NCBI GenBank assembly: GCA_900316575.1
Contig: ONDJ01000002.1
Coordinates: forward strand, 62,001-126,000
Length of the DNA stretch: 64,000 bases
Origin: an uncultured Prevotellaceae bacterium
GTDB taxonomy: Bacteria > Bacteroidota > Bacteroidia > Bacteroidales > Bacteroidaceae
Reading direction: 5' to 3'
Positions 16,421 through 23,879 of the stretch are shown here, in pieces (position 1 is the first letter of the stretch; each line of letters opens with the position of its first letter). The notes below the pieces were generated by a model. That model was not told the DNA's origin. It did no database searches and worked only from the letters and a program-made list of their open reading frames with translations. A program made the translations under genes and the position numbers.

Positions 16421-18037
16421 ATGAAGAAAAGATTTGCTATATTGTTTTTGTCATGTTCGATAACGATGTGGATGCCTGCCCAGGACGGTCCCACAATGGG
16501 CTGGAGTTCATGGAATACGTATCGAGTGAATATCACAGACTCTCTCATAATCCGTCAAGCCGATGCGATGGTTTCACAGGGACTTTTCGATGTGGGATAT
16601 AACTATATAAATATAGATGATGGCTTTTTTGGAGGACGAGATTTGAAAGGCCAACTACTTATCCACCCTATACGATTTCCACGTGGACTTAAACCTGTGG
16701 TAAACCATATACACCAGTTAGGGCTAAAAGCGGGTATTTATAGTGATGCAGGTCGTAACACTTGTGGCAACTATTATGACAGAGATTCCATCGCCCAAGG
16801 TGTTGGCCTTTATGGGCATGACGATGAAGATGCGGATTATTTCTTCACACAATTTGGCTTTGACTTTATTAAAGTAGATTTCTGTGGTGGTGATGCACCC
16901 CAAAACACAGTAACGACTCTCACTAAATGAACAAGAGCGATATGAAGCAATAAGCAAATCTATAATAAAAACAGGGCGCAAAGATGTAAGATTAAATATC
17001 TGTCGGTGGAATTATCCTGGCACTTGGGTCCACGATGTGGCATTCTCATGGCGAACAACGCATGACATTCAAGATAATTGGACATCTGTGAAAAACATAA
17101 TCGCAGAGAATCTTTATTTGAGTGCTTATAGCAGTAAAGGCCATTTTAACGACATGGACATGCTTGAAGTAGGACGGTCTATGAATAATGAGGAAGACAA
17201 AACTCATTTTGGAATGTGGTGTATGATGAATTCGCCGTTACTTATCGGATGTGACCTTACTAGTATTCAAGATTCTACTCTTAAACTCTTAAACTCTTAA
17301 AGAACAAAGAACTTATCGCCATTAATCAAGATAGTCTTTGTCAGCAGGCTTACGTTGTAAATCTATCCAATGGTTGTTATATTCTTGTAAGAGACATTAT
17401 AAAATTGAATAGCGCAAAACGAGCCTTTGCTGTTTACAATCCAAACGGTTCAGAAAAAATAACAATCGTAAGATTTGACGATCTCTGTCTTTCAGGTAGC
17501 ATAAGACTACGTGATGTGTTTGAGCAAAAGGACTTGGGAAGTTTCGTTCATGAATTCCATGTTTCTGTTCCTGCTCATGGTACACGGATTTATTTGGCCG
17601 AAGCAGACTTTCGAATGGAGCGTAAACGCTATGAAGCTGAAACAGCTTATATCAGCAATTATCAGGAACTAAGAAACAACCAGGCTGAATGTTCAGGTAT
17701 TTATGAGTACGCAGATAATTGCAGCTGCGGTATGAAAGCGAGTTGGCTGGGACGCAGCGAAAGCAATGACCTTATATGGCGTAACGTCTATTCAGATAAA
17801 GGTGGAGAATACACTTTAAGTATTGCTTATATTTCAGGAGAGACGCGAGGATTTAGTGCTGAAGTAAACGGTGAAAGCATCGGAACCTACAATGTCTATT
17901 CTGGTAACTGGAAAGAAGTAGCAATACAGAGTATAAAGATAAAGCTTCAGAAAGGAACCAACACCATCCGCCTTTTCAATTCATCAGATAATATGCCCGA
18001 TATTGACTATATTGAACTCAGTGACATTACTCTGTAG
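16421..18037 (+). pseudogene. GH27 alpha-galactosidase with C-terminal CBM-like domain, broken by two frameshifts
   Basis: Three consecutive frames together give one GH27 enzyme. Frame 1 (16421-16930) has a signal peptide, PTMGWSSWNTY, and DFIKVDFCGG with the nucleophile Asp. Frame 2 (from about 16926 to 17300) has GHFNDMDMLEVG with the acid/base Asp and MMNSPLLIGCDLT. Frame 3 (from about 17294 to 18037) continues KNKELIAINQDS, then a beta-sandwich and a ~130-residue CBM6/35-like tail. The first break is one extra base at 16925-16928 (CACTAAATGAA); the second is the third copy of the 8-mer ACTCTTAA at 17277-17300, and removing one copy restores the frame. The gene is more AT-rich than its neighbours, suggesting transfer. 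Either a true pseudogene or assembly errors; the first break argues against simple phase variation. Confidence 0.85.
17277..17300 (+). repeat. Three tandem copies of ACTCTTAA inside the GH27 gene
   Basis: ACTCTTAA occurs at 17277-17284, 17285-17292 and 17293-17300. Two copies give the continuous family reading STLKLLKNKELIAINQD, while three give a stop codon at 17298. Length changes here would switch the frame. Confidence 0.9.
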
Positions 18038-18118
18038 TTGTGGGGCGTATAGTCTTTATTTGCCTGAGTAAATTTTCAATTAGAAAGCCACAAGTTTACA
18101 AGTTGGTCGGATGTAATT

Positions 18119-19594
18119 TTATTGTTTCCGCATATCTCCTTTCTCTGCAAAAGTCTGATGGAAAGCGAAACAGTTGCTAGGATTAAACGGAGCATGTCCC
18201 TTGGGACAATTGTCTAAATAACGGCGCAAGAGAGGACGATAGTCAGGATGCGCACATTGGTCTATGATAATTTCGGCACGCTCACGCGGTGGCAATCCCC
18301 GCAAATCAGCCACCCCATATTCTGTAACAAGCACCTTGACGCTGTGCTCTGACTGGTCTTGATGAGCCACCAACGGAACGATGCAACTCACAGCACCATC
18401 CTTGGCCACACTGGGCGTTGTAAAGATTGAGAGGAAAGCATTGCGCGTGAAGTCGCACGAACCGCCAATGCCGTTTACCATGCGCTGGCCTAACACGTGC
18501 GAGCTGTTTACCGCACCCATCAAATCGGCTTCAAGTGCAGTATTGATGCTGATAACCCCAAGACGACGAATGATTTCAGGCGAGTTGCTGTACTCGGTAG
18601 GACGCAACACCAATCGCTGACGGAAAAAGTCAAGGGCTGCTAGGATTTCTTCAATCTTCTGCGCCGAACACGTTAGCGACGAGCCACTGGCTATACGTAT
18701 GCGCCCCCACTTAATGAGGTCGATGACACTGTCTTGTATCACCTCAGTGTACATCTCAAAGGGAGGAATGACGGGGCTGTTGCCAAGATCTTTCAAAATA
18801 GCATTGGCCACATTGCCCACCCCACTCTGAATAGGCAGAAACTCCTTGGGAAGACGTCCTTTGTGCATTTCTTTTTCCAGAAACTGAGCCACATTCTGAG
18901 CAATCTTTGCAGTCACCTCATCGGTTTTATTGAATGCGGCAACTTCGGTGGAGCGGTCTGTGATAACTACACATGCAATCTTCGCGGGATCAACGCGCAC
19001 ACAATCGCTTCCTATGCGATCGCTTGGGGAATAAATAGGCAATTCCTGGCGATGAGGAGGGTCGGTAGGCTCAGCAATATCGTGCAAACCGCGCAGAGCT
19101 TCAGGCACAGCTACGTTGAGTTCCACTATGATCTTTTCTGCCAACCTACAAATAGTAGGCAGAATGCCTACCCCGTAAGTGGGCACAATCTCCCCACGCG
19201 ATGAAATAGAACTGGCCTCAACAATAGCTACTCGCGGACGTGGCAGAAAACCATAACGCAACTGCTGGGCCACTTCAGAGAGATGCATATCAATGTACCG
19301 AACTTGCCCCTCGTTGATAGCTGAACGCATGTCTCCCACATTCTGATAAGGCAAACGTAGGTCTATAGCACCAGCGCGTGCCAACGCTCCGTCCATAGCA
19401 TCACCACTACTGGCTCCCGTTATCACACTGATACGGAAAGGTTTGCCTTGAGTATGGAGCTGTTCTGCACGACGAGCTATCGCCGAAGGCACCTCCTTAG
19501 GGCAACCTGCAGCTGTGAAGCCACTGAAGGCTACCACGTCGCCATGGTGAACCAAATTGGCAGCTTCATCGGCAGAAACAATACGATAGTCCAT
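18119..19594 (-). CDS. Acetyl-CoA hydrolase/transferase family, probable succinyl-CoA:acetate (or propionate) CoA-transferase
   Basis: 491 residues from the ATG at 19594; a longer in-frame start at 19669 precedes the -7 box at 19636-19643 and is rejected. Family features are FSGFTAAGCPKEVP near residue 25, a QSGVGNVANAI segment near 258 and FEMYTEVIQDS near 281, where the catalytic Glu of this class-I CoA-transferase group lies. VLVTEYGVADLRGLPPRERA near 430 is the C-terminal signature. The enzyme moves CoA between acyl groups in cytosolic fermentation to succinate, acetate and propionate, in keeping with Bacteroidales metabolism. It is divergent from ino1 and convergent with the broken GH27 gene. 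The exact acyl pair is not decided by sequence. Confidence 0.9.
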   Translation of the reverse strand: MDYRIVSADEAANLVHHGDVVAFSGFTAAGCPKEVPSAIARRAEQLHTQGKPFRISVITGASSGDAMDGALARAGAIDLRLPYQNVGDMRSAINEGQVRYIDMHLSEVAQQLRYGFLPRPRVAIVEASSISSRGEIVPTYGVGILPTICRLAEKIIVELNVAVPEALRGLHDIAEPTDPPHRQELPIYSPSDRIGSDCVRVDPAKIACVVITDRSTEVAAFNKTDEVTAKIAQNVAQFLEKEMHKGRLPKEFLPIQSGVGNVANAILKDLGNSPVIPPFEMYTEVIQDSVIDLIKWGRIRIASGSSLTCSAQKIEEILAALDFFRQRLVLRPTEYSNSPEIIRRLGVISINTALEADLMGAVNSSHVLGQRMVNGIGGSCDFTRNAFLSIFTTPSVAKDGAVSCIVPLVAHQDQSEHSVKVLVTEYGVADLRGLPPRERAEIIIDQCAHPDYRPLLRRYLDNCPKGHAPFNPSNCFAFHQTFAEKGDMRKQ

Positions 19595-19635
19595 AAGCGA
19601 GGCTATAAAAACGTCAAAGGAATAGCTAACACGGG

Positions 19636-19643
19636 CAAAAATA
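19636..19643 (-). promoter_or_regulatory. -7 box (TATTTTTG) of the CoA-transferase gene
   Basis: Minus-strand TATTTTTG 42 bases before the ATG at 19594, fixing the start of the gene. Confidence 0.6.
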
Positions 19644-19686
19644 AGGAAAACTTGCCTTGAAGAAACCATTTCTCAAAATATTGCCC

Positions 19687-19694
19687 TACTTTTG
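19687..19694 (+). promoter_or_regulatory. -7 box (TACTTTTG) of the inositol-phosphate synthase gene
   Basis: Exact TACTTTTG, 79 bases before the ATG at 19773. The leader contains the near-complement CCTTTGCTTGAAAGGCAAAG around 19718-19737, a possible hairpin. Confidence 0.65.
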
Positions 19695-19772
19695 CATACA
19701 ATAATAAAATCTGTAGCCTTTGCTTGAAAGGCAAAGTGTTATTTTTCTTTCAAAAAAACCTGCAACTTATAT

Positions 19773-21074
19773 ATGAAACCTGCAACAGGTAAACTTGGTG
19801 TGCTATGTGTAGGCCTCGGTGCTGTTTCCACCACTTTCATTGCTGGCGTACTCTCATTGCGCAAAGGTATGGGACTTGCTGGCGGCTCGGTCACTCAGTT
19901 GGCAAAGATACGTGTTGGACGCGGCAACGACAGAAAATATCTAAAAATAGGTGACTTAGTTCCTCTGTGCGACCTCAATGACATGGTCTTTGGCGCATGG
20001 GACATATTCCCTCAAAACGCATACGAAGCAGCATTGGGTGCAGCAGTGCTTCATCCCGATGACCTTTCTCCCGTAAGCAAAGAATTGGAAAACATTCGCC
20101 CTATGACAGCAGCTTTTGACGCTACATTTGTTTCGCGCTTGGCAGGACAAGGAGATCATACCAAGCAAGGAACACGCCAAGAGCTCATCGACCAACTGCG
20201 CAGCGACATCAAAACTTTCCGCAACGAAAACAAATTGGACCGCCTTGTAGTAATTTGGACCGCTTCAACCGAAAAGTTCATTGACTACAAGGAACACATT
20301 CATGGTTCACTTCAAGCATTCAACGAAGCTATTGCAAGCAACGATTGCAACAATATCAGCCCCTCAATGTGCTACGCCTACGCAGCACTGAGCGAGGGCG
20401 TACCTTTCGTGATGGGGGCTCCCAATCTATGTATTGACATTCCCGCAATGTGGCAATTGGCCGAAGAAAATGCAGTTCCTATAGCAGGCAAGGACTTCAA
20501 GACGGGGCAAACGTTGATGAAAACCGTCTTGGCTCCTATGTTGCGAACACGCTGCTTGGGATTAGACGGATGGTTCAGCACCAACATCCTTGGCAATCGC
20601 GATGGTGAAGTGCTTGATGTGCCTGAAAACTTTCGCACCAAGGAAGTTTCAAAGCTTGGCGTCATTGACACAATCCTCAAAGCCGATGAGCAACCAGAGC
20701 TCTACAGCGACGTCTTCCACAAAGTGCGCATCAACTACTATCCTCCACGAGGTGACAACAAAGAATCGTGGGACAACCTTGACATCTTTGGCTGGATGGG
20801 ACACCGATATGGCATGCAAATCAAAGTCAACTTCCTCTGTCGCGACAGTATATTGGCAGCACCTGTAGTGCTCGACCTTGTGCTTTGCATAGACCTTGCC
20901 GCACGTGCAGGCTTGAAAGGCAATCAGTCGTGGCTTGCTTTCTTCCTCAAGAGTCCTATGCACGATGCTGCTAACCACGAAGAACCACTCAACGACCTAT
21001 TCCAGCAATACACCGTATTAAAGAATAAACTGCGCGAACTTGGCGGGTATGAACCCGACGAAGAGCTTGAGTAA
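19773..21074 (+). CDS. ino1: myo-inositol-1-phosphate synthase
   Basis: 433 residues. It converts glucose 6-phosphate to inositol 3-phosphate with bound NAD. The Rossmann loop is GVLCVGLGAVSTTFIAGV (about residues 9-26). WTASTE near 168, NNISPSMCYAYAAL near 193, GKDFKTGQT near 238 and LGNRDGEVL near 271 carry family active-site residues, including the Lys and Asp/Asn contacts. In Bacteroides this enzyme feeds inositol into phosphatidylinositol and inositol sphingolipids; none of the downstream lipid genes is in this window. It stands alone behind its own promoter, and a new promoter at 21205 serves the next gene. Confidence 0.93.
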   Translation: MKPATGKLGVLCVGLGAVSTTFIAGVLSLRKGMGLAGGSVTQLAKIRVGRGNDRKYLKIGDLVPLCDLNDMVFGAWDIFPQNAYEAALGAAVLHPDDLSPVSKELENIRPMTAAFDATFVSRLAGQGDHTKQGTRQELIDQLRSDIKTFRNENKLDRLVVIWTASTEKFIDYKEHIHGSLQAFNEAIASNDCNNISPSMCYAYAALSEGVPFVMGAPNLCIDIPAMWQLAEENAVPIAGKDFKTGQTLMKTVLAPMLRTRCLGLDGWFSTNILGNRDGEVLDVPENFRTKEVSKLGVIDTILKADEQPELYSDVFHKVRINYYPPRGDNKESWDNLDIFGWMGHRYGMQIKVNFLCRDSILAAPVVLDLVLCIDLAARAGLKGNQSWLAFFLKSPMHDAANHEEPLNDLFQQYTVLKNKLRELGGYEPDEELE

Positions 21075-21204
21075 CCACACGAAAACAACGGAAAAGCACG
21101 CAGCAAATGACAATCACACAGCAAAGACAAACGTTCAGGCTGTATATCAATTTGTCTGTCAATACATAAAAAAGTGATTTTCGCTTTGTTTATCTGAAAA
21201 TTCG

Positions 21205-21212
21205 TACTTTTG
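21205..21212 (+). promoter_or_regulatory. -7 box (TACTTTTG) of the aldolase gene
   Basis: Exact TACTTTTG, 39 bases before the ATG at 21251. Confidence 0.7.
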
Positions 21213-21250
21213 CGACCGAATCAAACTAAACTTATTAAATCATAAACATT

Positions 21251-22255
21251 ATGGTAAGCTACAAAGAACTTGGCCTCGTGAACACCCGTGAGATGTTCAA
21301 GCGTGCCATCAACGGCGGATACGCTATCCCCGCTTTCAACTTCAACAACATGGAGCAGCTTCAGGCCATCATCAAGGCCAGCAGCGAGCTCAAGAGCCCC
21401 GTTATCCTGCAAGTGTCAAAAGGCGCCCGCAACTATGCCAACCAAACCCTTCTGCGCTACATGGCTCAAGGAGCTGTAGAGTATGCAAAAGAACTTGGCT
21501 GCGAGCATCCCGAAATCTGCTTGCACCTTGACCACGGCGATAGCTTTGAAGTGTGCAAAAGCTGCGTTGACTTCGGTTTCTCAAGCGTAATGATCGACGG
21601 CAGCGCCCTGCCCTACGAAGAAAACATCGCCTTGACGAAGCAAGTTGTTGAGTATGCCCACCAATTCGATGTAACCGTTGAAGGTGAGCTCGGCGTATTG
21701 GCTGGCGTAGAAGACGATGTAGTAGCCGAAGAAAGCCACTACACCCAGCCCGAAGAAGTTATCGACTTCGTAACCCGCACAGGTGTTGACAGCCTTGCCA
21801 TCTCCATTGGTACAAGCCACGGTGCATACAAGTTCACCCCCGAACAATGCACCCGCGACCCCAAGACAGGCCGCCTCGTTCCTCCCCCATTGGCATTCGA
21901 TGTGCTCGATGCCATCATGGAAAAACTACCCGGATTCCCCATCGTGCTCCATGGTTCTTCTTCAGTTCCTCAAGAGTATGTTGACATCATCAACGCCAAC
22001 GGCGGCAAGTTACCCGATGCAGTAGGTATCCCCGAAGAGCAACTCCGCAAGGCAGCAGCCAGTGCCGTTTGCAAGATCAACATCGACAGCGACAGCCGTT
22101 TGGCCTTCACCGCCGCTGTACGCAAAGTATTCAATGAGAAACCCGGCGAATTCGACCCCCGCAAGTACTGTGGTCCAGCTCGCGACCTCATGACAGAGCT
22201 CTACAAGCACAAGATCACCGACGTACTCGGCAGCGACAACAAACTCGCCCAGTAA
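21251..22255 (+). CDS. fba: Class II fructose-1,6-bisphosphate aldolase
   Basis: 334 residues, a zinc-dependent cytosolic enzyme of glycolysis and gluconeogenesis. The zinc and substrate motifs are plain: HLDHGDSFE near residue 97, VEGELGVLAGVEDDV near 145, SIGTSHGAYKF near 182 and VLHGSSSVPQEY near 236. The catalytic Asp is in HLDHGD. Codon use is strongly C-ending compared with neighbouring genes, fitting high expression. It has its own promoter upstream and a strong hairpin terminator downstream, so it is monocistronic. Confidence 0.95.
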   Translation: MVSYKELGLVNTREMFKRAINGGYAIPAFNFNNMEQLQAIIKASSELKSPVILQVSKGARNYANQTLLRYMAQGAVEYAKELGCEHPEICLHLDHGDSFEVCKSCVDFGFSSVMIDGSALPYEENIALTKQVVEYAHQFDVTVEGELGVLAGVEDDVVAEESHYTQPEEVIDFVTRTGVDSLAISIGTSHGAYKFTPEQCTRDPKTGRLVPPPLAFDVLDAIMEKLPGFPIVLHGSSSVPQEYVDIINANGGKLPDAVGIPEEQLRKAAASAVCKINIDSDSRLAFTAAVRKVFNEKPGEFDPRKYCGPARDLMTELYKHKITDVLGSDNKLAQ

Positions 22256-22279
22256 GCCAGCGAACTTAAATATTAAACA

Positions 22280-22314
22280 ACAGCGCGAAGCATTATTCCG
22301 ATGCTTCGCGCTGT
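22280..22314 (+). terminator. Terminator hairpin after the aldolase gene
   Basis: ACAGCGCGAAGCAT (22280-22293) and ATGCTTCGCGCTGT (22301-22314) form a perfect 14-base stem with a seven-base loop, 25 bases past the stop. It is followed by GCTATTATT. Confidence 0.75.
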
Positions 22315-22318
22315 GCTA

Positions 22319-22427
22319 TTATTCCTGAGAAGAGCTGGGGCTGTCAATCGTCACAATCTGAGCCAAAGCCGACAAACAGAACGACATTATGACTCCAAGG
22401 AATAAAAGTACAAACTTAAATTTCTTT
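22319..22427 (-). pseudogene. Signal-peptide-like remnant or tiny exported peptide
   Basis: Reading left from just after the 123-residue gene, one frame gives IIKKFKFVLLFLGVIMSFC, then LSALAQIVTIDSPSSSQE and a stop at 22319. This is a convincing signal peptide (KK, hydrophobic core, ALA-Q), but no ATG or GTG begins it. The only ATG is internal (22387), leaving 22 residues. Either a gene remnant or a short peptide using an unusual start. Confidence 0.3.
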
Positions 22428-22433
22428 ATGATC

Positions 22434-22805
22434 CTATACCATTTTCATAAATTCATATACAGCCCAACTTTCCAACTCTTTGAGGATTTCTTCTTGAGAC
22501 ATATCATGTGGAAACACCCACTTTTTCTTTATCGTCTTCCCAGGTGGTAACCAACCGTCTGCACGGATCTCCAAACTCTTTGATATATAATCTAAACGCC
22601 AAGTCATGTTTCCATGAACAAATTCAGCACTATCTCTTGTTATGCGCTGTCTCTTGCAACCTTCTTGAAGTTTAGATATTATCAGATCGTACTTATGCTG
22701 CATACCTCCATAATTGGTAACGTTGGTTCTTACATCTTCGTTGTATTCCTTTGTTATCAAATAAATTGTAAACACAACGATTGCTACAATGATTGCTACT
22801 AACAT
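22434..22805 (-). CDS. Unrecognised small protein with an N-terminal membrane anchor
   Basis: 123 residues. One helix spans residues 2-17 (LVAIIVAIVVFTIYLI), probably an uncleaved membrane anchor. A charged cytosolic or periplasmic domain follows (KYDLIISKLQEGCKRQRI, WRLDYISKSLEIRADGW, PHDMSQEEILKELESWAVYEF). No family was recognised. It is the last of three small, AT-rich, same-strand genes sharing the promoter at 23666 between the aldolase and valS genes. The function is unknown; the low GC and lack of recognisable relatives suggest acquired DNA. Confidence 0.65.
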   Translation of the reverse strand: MLVAIIVAIVVFTIYLITKEYNEDVRTNVTNYGGMQHKYDLIISKLQEGCKRQRITRDSAEFVHGNMTWRLDYISKSLEIRADGWLPPGKTIKKKWVFPHDMSQEEILKELESWAVYEFMKMV

Positions 22806-22826
22806 AGTACAAGCTATTTGATTTCT

Positions 22827-22931
22827 TTATTTTAGTGCTTCAGCTACTACCGTACCGACGAAAACTGCAACGGCAATCCAAAACCATGTGCTGCATCCTT
22901 CAGCTATCTTGTCGCGGGTTTTATCATCCAT
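22827..22931 (-). CDS. Possible 34-residue single-pass membrane peptide
   Basis: Translation gives MDDKTRDKIAEGCSTWFW, then IAVAVFVGTVVAEALK and a stop. It has a charged N-terminus and one membrane-length helix. It fits the 104-base gap between two same-strand genes, 21 bases before the next start, and ends just upstream of it. No homologue is known to me. Its position, and a helix rather than random composition, are the only support. Confidence 0.45.
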   Translation of the reverse strand: MDDKTRDKIAEGCSTWFWIAVAVFVGTVVAEALK

Positions 22932-23034
22932 ATCTATTGATGTTATCTAAAAAGTTGAAAATTGTAATTGAGTACTGCAACGATCAGATTCTGCTACGGA
23001 ATTTTGGAGATTGAAATTCGTAGTAGCGTTGTTG

Positions 23035-23610
23035 TTAAAAAGGTAAATCATCATCTTTATCTGATTTATTGTTGCTTTGTTCAACAACTGAATCGTCATT
23101 TTCTGATAAGTCTGCCACTTGATCAATAAAGTTGCTTAACAGATTGCTTTCTCCTTCTTTTATAAGACCATCTACTTTTTTTAAAACTCCTTGAAACTTC
23201 AAAAGTTCAAAAGGAGAAATCGTAAAATCTGGATAGTTGTTTACTTCATCAACCAAGGGGTTTAAAATAATCGTGTTGAATATACGCATTGGTGTGTAGC
23301 TTTTGTATTGCATCAGTTTTTCTTTTTCTTTCTGGTAAAAGAGAATGCGACTGCGTACAAAAGATTTTACCGCATATCGTGAATTCCATTTATGGTCCCA
23401 CTGATTCCAAATAAGATCTGCGAAAGAATCTTGAAACATAGAACCCATCTTACCTGTAGCTAAGCAATAAAACATTAATTCTAAAGAATTGTCATCTGTC
23501 AAATCTTCTTCAGAATAACTTTCAGTAAAGGTATCAAGGCATTCGTGCAATATTTTAAAAAATCTTTTCGCATACATTGCCTGAATAAAAGCGATTGAAC
23601 TGTAATCCAT
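23035..23610 (-). CDS. Unrecognised protein with an SSB-like C-terminal tail (DDDLPF)
   Basis: 191 residues, mostly helical and AT-rich, with no signal peptide or membrane segment. No fold was recognised in residues 1-160 (FIQAMYAKRFFKILHECLD, LIWNQWDHKWNSRYAVKSF). The last ~30 residues are acidic and disordered, and the protein stops exactly at SDKDDDLPF. That is the tip by which bacterial single-stranded DNA-binding protein recruits its many partners, with the required terminal Phe. No OB-fold is visible, so it is not an ordinary SSB. It may dock onto SSB partners, for instance as a phage, plasmid or defence factor. First gene of the AT-rich unit, with promoter at 23666. Confidence 0.7.
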   Translation of the reverse strand: MDYSSIAFIQAMYAKRFFKILHECLDTFTESYSEEDLTDDNSLELMFYCLATGKMGSMFQDSFADLIWNQWDHKWNSRYAVKSFVRSRILFYQKEKEKLMQYKSYTPMRIFNTIILNPLVDEVNNYPDFTISPFELLKFQGVLKKVDGLIKEGESNLLSNFIDQVADLSENDDSVVEQSNNKSDKDDDLPF

Positions 23611-23665
23611 TTGATTGTATTAAAAAGATTAGACTAACAATTTTACTATTATTCTATTGGTCTTG

Positions 23666-23673
23666 CAAAAGTA
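23666..23673 (-). promoter_or_regulatory. -7 box (TACTTTTG) of the AT-rich small-gene unit
   Basis: Minus-strand TACTTTTG, 56 bases before the ATG at 23610. Confidence 0.6.
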
Positions 23674-23774
23674 TTCTTCATCTTGAAATTAACTCAACAA
23701 TTGCTTTTTGCAAGGCTTGCAAATTTGACTGTTTTAGGCTTTTAGGGATGGTGGCCTTTGTCAAGTTTTCTTAC

Positions 23775-23820
23775 CAAAAAGAAGCCCCTTAAGCACGTTG
23801 GGTGTGCTGAAGGAGCTTCT
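23775..23820 (-). terminator. Rho-independent terminator of valS
   Basis: On the minus strand AGAAGCTCCTTCAGCAC and GTGCTTAAGGGGCTTCT pair over 17 bases with two mismatches around a seven-base loop, followed by TTTTTGG. It lies 60 bases after the valS stop. Confidence 0.75.
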
Positions 23821-23879
23821 TGATGGGGAGTAGAATGGATGTAAAGTCCTAAATTGCAGTGTGGAGTATTGATCGTGCT

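Noticed and set aside
19595..19669. Longer start of the CoA-transferase
   Set aside because: It would begin upstream of the presumed promoter at 19636-19643.
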